Of a stretch of 64,000 bases of DNA, positions 37,663 to 47,936 are shown in pieces; position 1 is the first letter of the stretch, and the number at the start of each line of letters is the position of its first letter. Below the pieces are notes generated by a model. That model was given only the letters and a program-made list of their open reading frames with translations, did not search any database and was not told the DNA's origin. The DNA lies in contig CAVQEK010000003.1 in the NCBI GenBank assembly GCA_963711495.1, positions 620,001 to 684,000 of the forward strand, in the 5' to 3' direction. This DNA comes from CAVQEK01 sp963711495. Its GTDB lineage: Bacteria; Bacteroidota; Bacteroidia; Cytophagales; Cyclobacteriaceae. The translations under genes and the position numbers were made by a program.

Positions 37663-39096
37663 TTACTCTTTCCCTCTTATTTGTCCCCGGACTTGTTTCA
37701 TTACATTCAAGGCCTTTTCTCCAATCGTCCCATCCTGGAAAATCCCTATGTTAACCGTTACAGCTCCTCCGTTATTCATACAATTACGAATATATTGGCT
37801 TAATTCATTGGCATCAAACCGAGGATCAGGTTTAATGGCTTTTTGCTGAACCCAATAAGGTTCCATTATCAACAGGGCCTGATATCTTAAATCAGGTACC
37901 GGACCATTTTTCATATGACCGTCAATGGGTGGAGTCACAGGGCTGGCAACTTCACCTGCCCAGTACTCCTGCCATGGTGTAACCTCGGGATATATCCACG
38001 AATTAAGTGCAATAATACGATCCTTGTTTCCGGTTTTTGTAGCATTGAAGAACTCTTCAAAAGAAACATTGGGATATTCTTCAAAACATTGATACCAACC
38101 ATCAAACCAATATCCGGCTATTTTTTCTTTATATCGGTCGCCCATTTCCCGAAGGATTTCTGTATTGATCTTCATAAAATCTGTTTCATCGACCTTTTTA
38201 TATTTAGCTACCACATGTGTGGGCATGTAGCATATCAACCGAATGTTCTTCTTCGAAAGTGCTTCAGCCAACTCCCAGATTAAATCTCTTTTCGTTGTCA
38301 TACCAGGATGGTGTTTCTCCCAGTGAGCTATTGGCGCCGGACAATACGGTTCCGCATGACCAATGGTGAAGATAACATAACCGGCACCTGTATCACCGAC
38401 CATTTGAGCAAACTTCTCTACATCAAACCTGTTTACCGCCTCTTCATAAGGAAGGTTGGTGCCATCCGGATTGACGCTTTGAGAAGTCCAATGAAACATG
38501 ACCCCGTATCCGGCTTTTGCAAGCCACGCTGAATTGGCCCTCGAATTAACAGCTTTTTGAATATTATTTTCAATTCGTTGTAAAGCTGAAATTGGTTCCA
38601 ACTCTATGGCGCGAAGATCCATGACATGCAAGCTGTCATCAACATTATCAGATGCTAAAGTCACCACATTGATGCCTTTCTCCAAATGAATCCGTGGTGT
38701 ACATTGAATTCTCTGGAAATTACGGCCCCCAATCTCTAAACCTTTTGTAGGTTGTAACTGAAAATTAACCTTTTCTTTCCCGACATTGAATTTTATTTCA
38801 TTACCCTTGCTACTTTCCGGCACCCAGGCGTTAATAAATAAGTTAAAACTATCTTCCCGTTGAACTTCAATAAACCACTTTATCTTTGAATTTCCATTCC
38901 AACGCACATTTTCACCGGGTTGCATTTTCCAGTCTCCGATCATTTCCATTGCTTTAGAGCAATATAAATAGGTTACTTGATCGATTTTGATTGAAATCGG
39001 CTTTGCATTTGCATAATTTGTGTTATGCTCTGATTGAGCACATGATACATTTGAAATCAGATATGCACACCAAAGCAATAATATGAATTTGGTCAT
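37663..39096 (-). CDS. Divergent GH29-like glycosidase with N-terminal carbohydrate-binding-like domain
   Basis: After a signal peptide (cleavage near SCAQS), residues ~30-165 form a beta domain similar to carbohydrate-binding modules. Residues 190-477 form a fucosidase-like (beta/alpha)8 barrel: GVMFHWTSQS replaces FIHWG, TIGHAEPY (244-251) stands where KHHDGF is expected, and Asp332 in YWFDGW fits the nucleophile. The substrate-binding pair His-His is thus reduced to one His, so specificity may differ from fucose. It follows SusD by 276 bases, with a hairpin between. Confidence 0.78.
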   Translation of the reverse strand: MTKFILLLWCAYLISNVSCAQSEHNTNYANAKPISIKIDQVTYLYCSKAMEMIGDWKMQPGENVRWNGNSKIKWFIEVQREDSFNLFINAWVPESSKGNEIKFNVGKEKVNFQLQPTKGLEIGGRNFQRIQCTPRIHLEKGINVVTLASDNVDDSLHVMDLRAIELEPISALQRIENNIQKAVNSRANSAWLAKAGYGVMFHWTSQSVNPDGTNLPYEEAVNRFDVEKFAQMVGDTGAGYVIFTIGHAEPYCPAPIAHWEKHHPGMTTKRDLIWELAEALSKKNIRLICYMPTHVVAKYKKVDETDFMKINTEILREMGDRYKEKIAGYWFDGWYQCFEEYPNVSFEEFFNATKTGNKDRIIALNSWIYPEVTPWQEYWAGEVASPVTPPIDGHMKNGPVPDLRYQALLIMEPYWVQQKAIKPDPRFDANELSQYIRNCMNNGGAVTVNIGIFQDGTIGEKALNVMKQVRGQIRGKE

Positions 39097-39285
39097 TAGT
39101 TTAATTTTTTAATTTTATTAAGCGTGCAGGGCTATTTCATCAATCACATTCGTCTTATTCATTTTCCTGATCCACTACAGTGCAGAAAAAATGAGGGTAA
39201 AACCTTCGTCCAATTACTCTCGATCTATCATTTTCAACTATTAAAAATCTTCACAGTCTGTAACGTATCTCATTTGGAAATTACA

Positions 39286-39320
39286 ATATATAGCCCTGGA
39301 CAGGTCCCAGGACTATATAT
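39286..39320 (-). terminator. Strong hairpin after susD
   Basis: ATATATAGCCCTGG (39286-39299) pairs with CCAGGACTATATAT (39307-39320): a 14-bp stem with one mismatch (a G-U pair in one orientation). It starts about 50 bases past the SusD stop. A weak U tract follows only on the plus strand, so on the minus strand it may act as a partial terminator or transcript-stabilising end that lowers expression of the downstream glycosidases relative to susCD. Confidence 0.55.
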
Positions 39321-39372
39321 TTTCCTATTTCATCATCTGATTTTAAGTCCAGAGGCTATTAAGGATGTCACC

Positions 39373-40824
39373 TTAATTTCCTCCATACAATGGATTCTGA
39401 GCTATATTATTATTGGATATCTCGAAATCTGGTATAAGCCATGTATTATTATAAGGTCCAATTGGAACCACAAGACTTGCTCCTCGAGCTTGTTGTACTT
39501 CATTAAATGTCTGTGTTCTTTTCAAGTCAAACCAGGCGCTTCCTTCAAGGTGTAGTTCCAACTTTCTTTCCAGCAGAACTGCCTGCCTGAACTGATCTTT
39601 TGTAAGTCCGGATAGATCAGGAACATTTGATGGATCGTTTTTATCGATTCGCGCACGTTCGCGGATAATATTGATATACTGATAGGCATTGTCCGGGCCA
39701 TTCATTTCATTTTCGGCTTCTGCCGCAATTAGATACATTTCAGCCAGCCTTATAATCGGACTCGTATATCCTAACGTATTATTTGCTGCCGAAGGGGTCA
39801 GTTCATCTTCAAAAAACTGCTCATTAATAAACTTATTAAAATAGGATCGAAGTGCAATAACATGACCGGCAGCATTGGTATATCCAGATTTAATTCCCCA
39901 CTCTTTCCTCCTGTCTCCAACAGGAAAGCTATTAATAAATTCTTCAGTAGGTAGCAATATTGCCGTATTATTACCTGTAGGTGCTGAAATGGAATGTAAT
40001 GTATTCCCTACATTTGGTGGTGAAAACAAAGCTTCCCAAATGGATTCGAATGTATATCTGTTATGATGAAAAACGTTGGCATAATCACTCATCAATTGAA
40101 ATTTCGAGGAATTGATAACCTCAAGAGCTTTTGCCTTTGCCAGGCCATAGTTATTTGTTTGTTCCAAAGGGAATCCAGCCGTGGTCAAATAAACTTTTGC
40201 CAATAAGGCTGTAGCCACATATTTATATACTCTACCTTCATCGACGGCATTTGCAGGTAAATTGGATTCAGCAAACGTGAGATCACTAATAATTAGATCA
40301 TATACTTCTTGTTGTGTCGATTTTGGCTTTTGAGTTTCACTTAATGAACGAACAGGGGCGGTTCTTAATGGAATATCACCATACATCTGAACCAATTGAA
40401 AATAAGCAAAGGCCCTTAAACATTTAGCTTCTGCTTCAATCCTACTTTCAACAGATTGGTCCAACTCCACATTGTTCAATGCATCTAAAATTAAATTCGC
40501 GTTGTTCACAATAGCATATGGATCTTGCCATCCGTACCGAATCGGCCAAAAATTTGATGAGGGATTATTTCTCCATAAATCACCTGTCTGCTCGGCAGAT
40601 TCCGGCGTATCATTGTAATCTGCAAAAACTTCATGTAAGTTCTTTTCAGTACTGATCGATCTTACTTGTACATAAATCCCCTTAAGAGCTGCATCGAAAT
40701 CGCCTTCCGATTTATAAAAGTTTGCCGAAGAAATGAATGTTTTCGGTTCTTCTTGGAGTATATCGCTACAGCCTAAAAACAATATCAGGCCAGCTATATT
40801 CATATATATAATGATCTTTTTCAT
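39373..40824 (-). CDS. susD: SusD/RagB-family outer-membrane lipoprotein
   Basis: Starting at ATG 40824 the protein is 483 residues; the longer frame to 40899 would overlap SusC. The signal ends in a lipobox (GLILFLGC, Cys19). The SusD helical TPR-like core is recognisable, with AKCLRAFAYFQLVQMYGDIPL and the C-terminal IIRLAEMYLIAAEAENEM. SusD proteins sit on the cell surface, capping the SusC channel and binding the polysaccharide. It starts 12 bases after SusC, the usual tight pair. Confidence 0.95.
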   Translation of the reverse strand: MKKIIIYMNIAGLILFLGCSDILQEEPKTFISSANFYKSEGDFDAALKGIYVQVRSISTEKNLHEVFADYNDTPESAEQTGDLWRNNPSSNFWPIRYGWQDPYAIVNNANLILDALNNVELDQSVESRIEAEAKCLRAFAYFQLVQMYGDIPLRTAPVRSLSETQKPKSTQQEVYDLIISDLTFAESNLPANAVDEGRVYKYVATALLAKVYLTTAGFPLEQTNNYGLAKAKALEVINSSKFQLMSDYANVFHHNRYTFESIWEALFSPPNVGNTLHSISAPTGNNTAILLPTEEFINSFPVGDRRKEWGIKSGYTNAAGHVIALRSYFNKFINEQFFEDELTPSAANNTLGYTSPIIRLAEMYLIAAEAENEMNGPDNAYQYINIIRERARIDKNDPSNVPDLSGLTKDQFRQAVLLERKLELHLEGSAWFDLKRTQTFNEVQQARGASLVVPIGPYNNTWLIPDFEISNNNIAQNPLYGGN

Positions 40825-40835
40825 AATTCTAAGTT

Positions 40836-43800
40836 TTAAAATGTTACTTGAATGCCTCCAATTATGGATTTGGCTGAAGGATAAACACCTCTGTCCCATC
40901 CATTCACGCTAGAAGATGTCCACGACGCTTCAGGATCATAATGTGGATAATTAGTCCAAGTAATTAGGTTCGTTCCACTGATATAAACCGTGGCCGATGT
41001 CAAAAATGATTTCAAAATTGAAGATGGCATGGTGTATGAGAGTTTGATATCCTTTACCCTAAGATATGACCCATCTTCAACCCATAATGAACTCGGTGGT
41101 CCAAAGGTGATATAATCCTGGGCGTGGGAAGACGCTGCGGCGTAAGTTCCTCCTGAACCAGGGCCGGTCCAGCGATTATCCCAAGCCTCCTGGGTTACGT
41201 TCCACTCACCCCCCAATGCTGTATAATATTTATTAAATTCATTGACAATGTCATTGCCATAACTACCAACTATTAAAAATGATAATTCAAAATTCTTGTA
41301 TGAAATTTGGTTGTTGAACCCAAAAATAAACTTAGGTTCCAGATGAGTCAGTAGCGTTTGGTCGTCGCCAGTAATTACTCCATCACCATTAATGTCTTTT
41401 ACTCTATAATCCCCCGCAAATTTTCCTGGTTCCATCTCGTTTGCCGCAGCATCTGTTTCATAGATGCCATCAAGCACATATCCATAGAGTTGAAAGGGCG
41501 CCTCTCCAAGAAATAGCGGAAACCAGTTACCACCACCGATTGGACTATCAATCCTTTTGATTTCATTTCCATTATTATCTGTACCTAAATCCTTCACAAT
41601 AGTTCGGTTAAATGACATATTGAGTGATGTGTTCCACTTAATCTCACCCTGGAGATTCCTGTAGGAAACCTCAAATTCAAATCCTTTATTTTCAATTTCA
41701 CCAACATTCCTTAGTGAAGAACTGTAGCCTGAAGAAGGTGGTAGAGATGCATTGTATAATAGATCTGTGGTATTCTTTATATAGTAATCTGCCACAAAAT
41801 TAATCCTGTCTTCAAATATGCCTAAATCAACGCCAACATCAGTTTGCGTCGTAGTTTCCCATTTAAGTCCCTCATTTGAAAACCCTGATGCTACAAATCC
41901 TACATTCTCGCCACTTCCAAATACCGGTACATTTGTACTTAACCGATCGAGTGTTTGATACGGAGAAATAGCCTGATTACCTGCCTGACCAACACTTACT
42001 CTAAGTTTTAAGTTAGAAAGCCATGATATGTCTTTCGCAAAACTTTCTTCCGACATCCTCCATGCTACTGCTGCTGAAGGGAAAAAAGCAAATTTATTTT
42101 CTTTTCCGAATTTAGAAGATCCATCATACCGACCGGTCAATGTGAGTAAATAACGATCAAGTAAAGAATAATTCAGACGTCCTAGATAAGAAATCAATTT
42201 CGAGTCAGAATAACTTGAAGTAGTCGGGCTGGGATTACTTCCGGCCTGCAACAAATTGTTCTCAAAGACATCACTTACAAAACCGCTCGCACTTCCACCT
42301 ATCGCATCATAAGAGGATTGTTGGTAAGAAAAACCCGCCATCGCCGTAATCCTGTTCTTTGAACCAATTTGTTTGTTATAAGTCAAAATGTTTTCATTAA
42401 TTAATGAATATGACTTGCTCATAGACTTACTTGCCTGTCCTGTTCCGGGTCCACCATTTGCAATGCCGATTTTGCTATATCTATCATTGGTACTATTAAG
42501 AAAGTCAACCCCTGCAGTCACTTGGAATGTTAAATCCGGAATTATTTGATAATTTGCATCTACGTTGGTAGTGACTCTATTAAGCGTGGTTGTATTCTTG
42601 TCCATTTTGGAATATCCTACAGGATTAGTGCCTCCCCATGGCGTACCTTTAAAAACAGTATATTTCCCGTTATCGTCAAAAATAGGCGTGGTTGGTGGCA
42701 TCACAAGGGCCTGGAAAGGAATAGCACCCCAGCCATCGGCAGCAAAATTACCGTTTTGATCGACTGTACGTGTAAAATTTATATTAGCTTTTACAGTAAG
42801 TTTTTCACTTGCCTTAATATCGCCATTCATCCGAATGCTGACACGATTATAATCGGAGCCTTCAAGAATTCCTTCTTGCTTCATGTAATTTAGTGCTGTA
42901 TAGTATTTGGCATTTTCACTGCCTCCTGAAGCCGAAAGCTGATGACTCTGCATTATGGCATTTCTGTAGGCAAGGTCCTGCCAGTCATTGTTCGGCAGAT
43001 TGGCAATTTCGTCAGGCGTCAATGGGGCCTCTCCGTCCTTAAGAGCGATTTCATTTTGCATGGAGACAAAGTCATTTTTATCCAGCATGTCTATCTTTTT
43101 TCTCAAACTTTGAACCCCATAATAACCATGATAGTAAATTTGCCCTTTACCCACTTTTCCTCTTTTTGTTGTGATCAGAACAACTCCATTAGCACCCCTT
43201 GATCCATAAATGGCCGTGGCCGACGCATCTTTGAGAATTTCGATAGAAGCAATGTCTTCCGGGTTAAAATCTGCGCCTAAGCCATCAACTGGAAAACCAT
43301 CGATGACATACAAAGGATCATTTCCTCCTGACATAGAATTACCCCCTCTAACCCTAATTATTACATCATCACCAGGCCGTCCTGTCTTTTGCGTTACACG
43401 CACACCTGCAGATTTGCCTTGCAACGCCCTGCTTGCACTTGTTGCAGGTCCCTGAATTATCTCATCCTCACCAACCGATGAAACTGATCCGGTTAAATCA
43501 CTTTTTTTCACAGTTCCATAACCCACAACTACAATTTCCTGCAAAGCTTGTATATCAGGCACCAGGGCTATATCGATAATCTGCTTAGAACCTATGGTTG
43601 TTTCGACACTTTGATAACCTACAGAACTGAATACCAGAATCGAGGATTCATCGGGCACATCGATTTTGTAATTCCCATTTACATCGGTGACTGTTCCTTG
43701 CGAAGTACCTTTAATAATGACATTGACGCCTGGCAGACCCTCATTATCTTCAGACGAGGTTACCTTTCCTGTAATAGTAACCGGGTCTATAATTATCTCA

Positions 43801-44198
43801 ACCGCGTCATAACTATTATCCGGTACTTTGTGAATGTTGGTTCTTACATTAATGACGTTATTAACCTGACGGAACGTAAAACCGGTTGCTTTTGAAATCT
43901 CCAATAATATATCTCTAAGATTCAGCTTCCTGCTTTTCAGAGGTACACGTTGGTTAAGGTTTATCTCAGATTTGTAGTAAGAGAATTTAAAATGTGTAGC
44001 TCCTTCGATTTTGGAGAAGATTTCTGAAACGGTACCGTTCTCAATTCCCAATTTCACATAGACATCATTTACGGATTGAATTTTTTGAGCATCCAGATCT
44101 GACGCAATCAGAACTCCGAATAAAACGCATTGGAGAAAAAGTCCGTAAAGTGTAAATTTTGACAACATAATTAATTGTCTCAGTAGATTGTTTTTCAT
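40836..44198 (-). CDS. susC: SusC/RagA-family TonB-dependent transporter with STN domain
   Basis: The 1120-residue outer-membrane transporter comprises a signal peptide, a secretin/TonB N-terminal (STN) domain at ~residues 45-115 (ending NNVINVRTN), a carboxypeptidase-D-like extension (GKVTSSEDNEGLPGVNVIIK), the plug, with the SusC motif VVVGYGTVKKSDLTG, and a 22-strand barrel. The STN domain is the part that contacts a FecR anti-sigma factor, and FecR and sigma genes lie directly upstream, so transport and transcription are linked. It imports oligosaccharides with SusD. Confidence 0.96.
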   Translation of the reverse strand: MKNNLLRQLIMLSKFTLYGLFLQCVLFGVLIASDLDAQKIQSVNDVYVKLGIENGTVSEIFSKIEGATHFKFSYYKSEINLNQRVPLKSRKLNLRDILLEISKATGFTFRQVNNVINVRTNIHKVPDNSYDAVEIIIDPVTITGKVTSSEDNEGLPGVNVIIKGTSQGTVTDVNGNYKIDVPDESSILVFSSVGYQSVETTIGSKQIIDIALVPDIQALQEIVVVGYGTVKKSDLTGSVSSVGEDEIIQGPATSASRALQGKSAGVRVTQKTGRPGDDVIIRVRGGNSMSGGNDPLYVIDGFPVDGLGADFNPEDIASIEILKDASATAIYGSRGANGVVLITTKRGKVGKGQIYYHGYYGVQSLRKKIDMLDKNDFVSMQNEIALKDGEAPLTPDEIANLPNNDWQDLAYRNAIMQSHQLSASGGSENAKYYTALNYMKQEGILEGSDYNRVSIRMNGDIKASEKLTVKANINFTRTVDQNGNFAADGWGAIPFQALVMPPTTPIFDDNGKYTVFKGTPWGGTNPVGYSKMDKNTTTLNRVTTNVDANYQIIPDLTFQVTAGVDFLNSTNDRYSKIGIANGGPGTGQASKSMSKSYSLINENILTYNKQIGSKNRITAMAGFSYQQSSYDAIGGSASGFVSDVFENNLLQAGSNPSPTTSSYSDSKLISYLGRLNYSLLDRYLLTLTGRYDGSSKFGKENKFAFFPSAAVAWRMSEESFAKDISWLSNLKLRVSVGQAGNQAISPYQTLDRLSTNVPVFGSGENVGFVASGFSNEGLKWETTTQTDVGVDLGIFEDRINFVADYYIKNTTDLLYNASLPPSSGYSSSLRNVGEIENKGFEFEVSYRNLQGEIKWNTSLNMSFNRTIVKDLGTDNNGNEIKRIDSPIGGGNWFPLFLGEAPFQLYGYVLDGIYETDAAANEMEPGKFAGDYRVKDINGDGVITGDDQTLLTHLEPKFIFGFNNQISYKNFELSFLIVGSYGNDIVNEFNKYYTALGGEWNVTQEAWDNRWTGPGSGGTYAAASSHAQDYITFGPPSSLWVEDGSYLRVKDIKLSYTMPSSILKSFLTSATVYISGTNLITWTNYPHYDPEASWTSSSVNGWDRGVYPSAKSIIGGIQVTF

Positions 44199-44230
44199 AA
44201 TTTTAAAGCGTTTAAATTTTACAATGATTA

Positions 44231-44281
44231 AAATCCGTAAAACACATTCGGATTTTCATGCCGGCAGTTGGTAGCTGCCGG
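44231..44281 (-). promoter_or_regulatory. Two consecutive hairpins in the susC leader
   Basis: Hairpin 1: AAATCCG (44231-44237) with CGGATTT (44249-44255). Hairpin 2: CCGGCAG (44261-44267) with CTGCCGG (44275-44281), next to a run of seven T on the plus strand. Both lie between the FecR stop and the SusC start. Read toward SusC, the first-met hairpin is the GC-rich one. They may be an attenuator or a processing site; hairpin 2 would also end antisense transcripts. Confidence 0.5.
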
Positions 44282-44339
44282 TTTTTTTGTTATTTACTTA
44301 TTGTGAAATCGCACCTCCTTTCTTCATAGATATTTTTTT

Positions 44340-45356
44340 TTACTTTTGGTTGAAGTCTATTATAACTTGTTTACCCTGGATGTTATATTCGAATTTCCGG
44401 CCAAAGGACATACTCAGCAATACATTATCCAGCGTTTCATCATCATCAAACCTCGCAAAAAACTGAACATCACGAGGTGCATCACCTTTAATAATAAAGT
44501 TTACCCCATACCATCGTTCCAATTTTTTAAATGCCTCATGATAGTCTTCATCCTGCAGTAACAACACACCATTTTTCCAGGCTATTATGTCATCTGATTT
44601 AATTTTTATTTTTTTAATTTGCTTTGTTTTTTCAATTACCGTAATAGCATGCCCCGGTAAAATTTCCTCATAAAAATTATTGAATCCCGTTACACCAATT
44701 TTTCCTTGCACCAGGGCCACCATTTCAGCCTGAGCATCATTAAATGCTGATATATTGAATGCCGTTCCAAGTGCAATCACGATCATATTGTCAGTATGCA
44801 CCCTAAACGGCCTGTTTAAATCTTTATGTACTTCAAAATAGGCCTCCCCTTCCAAATAAATATCACGGCATGTATCAGAAAAATCAGGCAAAAAACTCAG
44901 TTTGCTGTCTGAATTGAGCCATACGACAGAACCATCCGGCAAAATAACCCGCGATTTTTGACCAGCAGGATTTATTTTGTAAACCATCTCCTGATTTACT
45001 AGAGACAAAGAATGATTATTTTCACGGTTAAAAAATATCGCTATGAAGGAAAAAATAATTGCTACAGAAGCCGCAATTCCCACTATTTTCAGCCATACTC
45101 TTTGGCCCATTAAATAGTTCCTTGTTTCCTCAATTTCTCCCTTACGTATCTCCGCAACAATTCTTCCATAGAGTACATCCTGAGAATTAAATTTTTGTTT
45201 TATTTGAGAATTCTTCCAAACCACGGAAAACTTTTCATATTCCAACCTCCTTTCTTCAGAGTTATTCACTATACTATTAAACTCTCCAATCTCTTGTGCG
45301 TTGGCATCACCAGATAAAACTTTCCATAATAATGCATCAAAGTTCTCCTGCGTCAT
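44340..45356 (-). CDS. FecR-family anti-sigma factor
   Basis: The 338-residue protein has a cytoplasmic N-terminal sigma-binding part, one membrane helix at about residues 87-108 (LKIVGIAASVAIIFSFIAIFF) and a periplasmic FecR domain (QKSRVILPDGSVVWLNSDSKL, AYFEVHKDLNRPFRVHT) plus a C-terminal secretin-like fold (YHEAFKKLERWYGV). It should hold the sigma factor inactive until the STN domain of SusC signals substrate. It lies 113 bases after the sigma gene and 141 before SusC. Confidence 0.94.
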   Translation of the reverse strand: MTQENFDALLWKVLSGDANAQEIGEFNSIVNNSEERRLEYEKFSVVWKNSQIKQKFNSQDVLYGRIVAEIRKGEIEETRNYLMGQRVWLKIVGIAASVAIIFSFIAIFFNRENNHSLSLVNQEMVYKINPAGQKSRVILPDGSVVWLNSDSKLSFLPDFSDTCRDIYLEGEAYFEVHKDLNRPFRVHTDNMIVIALGTAFNISAFNDAQAEMVALVQGKIGVTGFNNFYEEILPGHAITVIEKTKQIKKIKIKSDDIIAWKNGVLLLQDEDYHEAFKKLERWYGVNFIIKGDAPRDVQFFARFDDDETLDNVLLSMSFGRKFEYNIQGKQVIIDFNQK

Positions 45357-45469
45357 ATGTAGTCCTTTTGTTAGTATAGACGCTTAACCCAAGTCGTTAC
45401 CCTACCATTTAATTCTAATTTATATTTGCAGCAAATATGGATAAGCAGTTGAAAAACATAAAGGAAAAA

Positions 45470-46057
45470 TCAATGATGACGTTCACTTGTCAACCGATTA
45501 TTCGTTTCTTGGTAAGTTTCTATTTGTTTACGCAGGTTTTTCAATGCGTTTGTCATGTGTTTCTCAATGGCTTTTTCAGACAGATTCAACAGTTGTGCGA
45601 CTTCCTTATATTTTATTCCTTCTTCTTTGATCATCTTAAAAATCAGTTGCGTTTTGGCAGGTAATTTTTTTATGGATTCTGTAAAAAAATCTAAAAATTC
45701 CTGAGTTAACAGTTTTTGATCTGGACTTGTACTCTCAACAGTTATATCCAATTTTAAAGTTTCAACAGACAAGAATTTCTGGTTTTCACTACGAATAGCT
45801 GAAATGGACTGCCTTTTTGTTGCTACAAACAAATAGCTTCTGATATCATTAATTTTTTTTAAAGATTGACGGTTGCGCCAAATTTTCACAAAAACGTCGC
45901 TCACTACCTCACCAGCAAGTTGATTTGAATTGGTATAATAGGAAGCTAATTCAATTAATTTTGGGGAAAAATAATTATACAAATCTCTAAAAGCCCTTTC
46001 GTCACTTTCCTCAGCGATTAATTTTAAAAGGTATGTTATATCAATAGAATCAGCCAC
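45470..46057 (-). CDS. ECF RNA polymerase sigma factor (Bacteroidota PUL type)
   Basis: The 195-residue protein has sigma region 2 (AFRDLYNYFSPKLIELASYYT, AGEVVSDVFVKIWRNRQSLKK) and region 4 with a helix-turn-helix (GIKYKEVAQLLNLSEKAIEKHM). It fits the ECF group that controls SusCD operons with a FecR partner. The predicted GTG start (46057) gives the right N-terminus. It probably drives the FecR-susCD unit and perhaps neighbouring genes. Confidence 0.93.
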   Translation of the reverse strand: MADSIDITYLLKLIAEESDERAFRDLYNYFSPKLIELASYYTNSNQLAGEVVSDVFVKIWRNRQSLKKINDIRSYLFVATKRQSISAIRSENQKFLSVETLKLDITVESTSPDQKLLTQEFLDFFTESIKKLPAKTQLIFKMIKEEGIKYKEVAQLLNLSEKAIEKHMTNALKNLRKQIETYQETNNRLTSERHH

Positions 46058-46357
46058 TTGATCATGAATTTATAAAGTAAATTGAAACAAAATCAGTCTA
46101 TATATCAATCTTATTGATTAAATAATCTGAATTTAATTAAAAATGAATAAACCAATTTTGCAGCTATAAAAAGTGAGAAAAATATTATAAAGTAAATCGG
46201 TGTAATTTATTAATTCCTACCTATACAGTTATCAATGAGGAAAAACAAATTCCTTTGTAAAAAGATAGTAAAGAAAAAATAACCAGAAAAAAAGTCTCCC
46301 ATTCATAACATATCTTCGATTGAACACGCCCATTGCTGTTAAGGAATCCACTTGTTT
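46058..46357. other. Promoter region of the sigma factor gene
   Basis: This 300-base, very AT-rich gap separates the GH29 gene stop from the sigma start. I see no gene. It presumably contains the sigma-gene promoter. Confidence 0.4.
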
Positions 46358-47803
46358 TTACCCATCTGTTTTGATGTAGTAGGCAGCAAATTGGCGCAGC
46401 GACGGTTTCTGGCTGGAATTTAAAATCTTTAATCGAAGCTTTGCCGTACTGACCGTATTAAATTTTTGGATCCTTTTGTGTCCCACGGAAATACCATCAC
46501 AAACAGGCTTCCACAGACCATCCACCAGTGCGTCAACGGCATACTTGCGAATATTTTCACCGTGCGCAATATCCTCCATCAAAACAACTGTGTTCACATT
46601 TACCGGATGGTCGCCGAGTTTCAGAATTATCTCATCCCCTTTTCCCTTGGTCTCTGCAATGCTTTTGGAAAAGTTTTCTTTAATGTGTTTTCCGAATTGT
46701 TCAAAAAGTTGGGTTTCTTTCGCGGGAAATTGCCCGGAAGTATCAATGGCCATGCCGATCAGCATGTTGGTATTTCTTCCTGCGGTGGTAAAGTATCTTT
46801 CGACCATTTCATCCAGCGGTAAAACATCCTGTTCCCGATCGGCCCTCCAAAACCATCCGCCTTCCCATGCCGATTTTTTGCGGCTGGGGAAGTCCGATTC
46901 TGCAGGACTCCAGATGTCCCCGTCAGGACTTCCATGCAATTCTTTTATTTCCACCATTCCATTGGACTGCGTTATGGTATCTGCCCTGCTCCACATCGGA
47001 TACGGGGCATCTCCCCGTTCATTACCTACCCAACGGATTAGATTTTTTGACGAAGCCGGTCCCTGAAACAGGATTGCCTGTGGTTGGTATTTGTTGATCA
47101 TCGACGCTATTTGGTCTGATACTCCTCCTTTGCTGGTGGGGCGTATGCCTCCGTCAAACCAAATTTCAAATAATTTGCCGTATTGTGTCCATAATTCCGT
47201 GAGCTGCTCCAGCACCACATGATTATATACTTTTCTGGCAGAATCAGACATGTTATCCCCAGCTTCATACAAGGTGCTGCTGTTGACGCTGTAGTATATA
47301 CCTGGCCGAATACCATATTTTTTGCAGGACTTAATAAAATCATGGACGATATCGCCGTTTCCATCCTTCCAGGGCGTATTGCTAATGGTATAGTCATTTG
47401 CCTTTGTTGGCCACAGAGAAAATCCGGATCCATGCTTGGCCACCAGCACAGCATAACTGGCACCGGCTGATTTAGCCGCTGCAATCCATTGATCGGTATT
47501 CAACTTCGATGGATTAAAGACACTCAATGGAGGTAAAGTTCCTTTTTGACGATAGTGATAGGTATCCGGTGTGAAAATATTGATATCCAGATGGATAATG
47601 ACGCCGATTTCAGCATCCGCCCAACTCAATTGTTGTGGAGAAGGCAAGACTTTATTTTCAACTTGTGCTTGCACGGAAATAGTTTGTGTGATGAACCAAA
47701 CCGGCAAAAGCATAAAATGAAAAATATTGATGGGTTTGGAGATATTGCGTATTAACCAGGAAAAGAAACAGGCCAATTTTAATAAAGAACGTCCGATCTT
47801 CAT
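46358..47803 (-). CDS. Divergent GH29 family glycosidase
   Basis: The chosen start is ATG 47803 (481 residues); a frame to 47914 has no signal-like content. The N-terminal hydrophobic segment (NIFHFMLLPVWFITQTISVQA) should export it. The GH29 barrel is clear: IIHLDIN (69-75) stands for FIHWG, KHGSGF (123-128) for KHHDGF, and Asp217 in EIWFDGG is the likely nucleophile. The second fucose-binding His is Gly here. A C-terminal ~100-residue beta domain follows. It is paralogous to the 55.2-kb gene. Confidence 0.85.
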   Translation of the reverse strand: MKIGRSLLKLACFFSWLIRNISKPINIFHFMLLPVWFITQTISVQAQVENKVLPSPQQLSWADAEIGVIIHLDINIFTPDTYHYRQKGTLPPLSVFNPSKLNTDQWIAAAKSAGASYAVLVAKHGSGFSLWPTKANDYTISNTPWKDGNGDIVHDFIKSCKKYGIRPGIYYSVNSSTLYEAGDNMSDSARKVYNHVVLEQLTELWTQYGKLFEIWFDGGIRPTSKGGVSDQIASMINKYQPQAILFQGPASSKNLIRWVGNERGDAPYPMWSRADTITQSNGMVEIKELHGSPDGDIWSPAESDFPSRKKSAWEGGWFWRADREQDVLPLDEMVERYFTTAGRNTNMLIGMAIDTSGQFPAKETQLFEQFGKHIKENFSKSIAETKGKGDEIILKLGDHPVNVNTVVLMEDIAHGENIRKYAVDALVDGLWKPVCDGISVGHKRIQKFNTVSTAKLRLKILNSSQKPSLRQFAAYYIKTDG

Positions 47804-47936
47804 GGTGGTATTTTTATGGTGTGGAAACCAAATATTTAATAATGAATTGAATCTGGGCACGTCACAAACCGCAGAATTATTTCCTGTGAAAAAGTAAACG
47901 GAAAAATCAGCCACATCAATGCTCTAATAAATCGGG

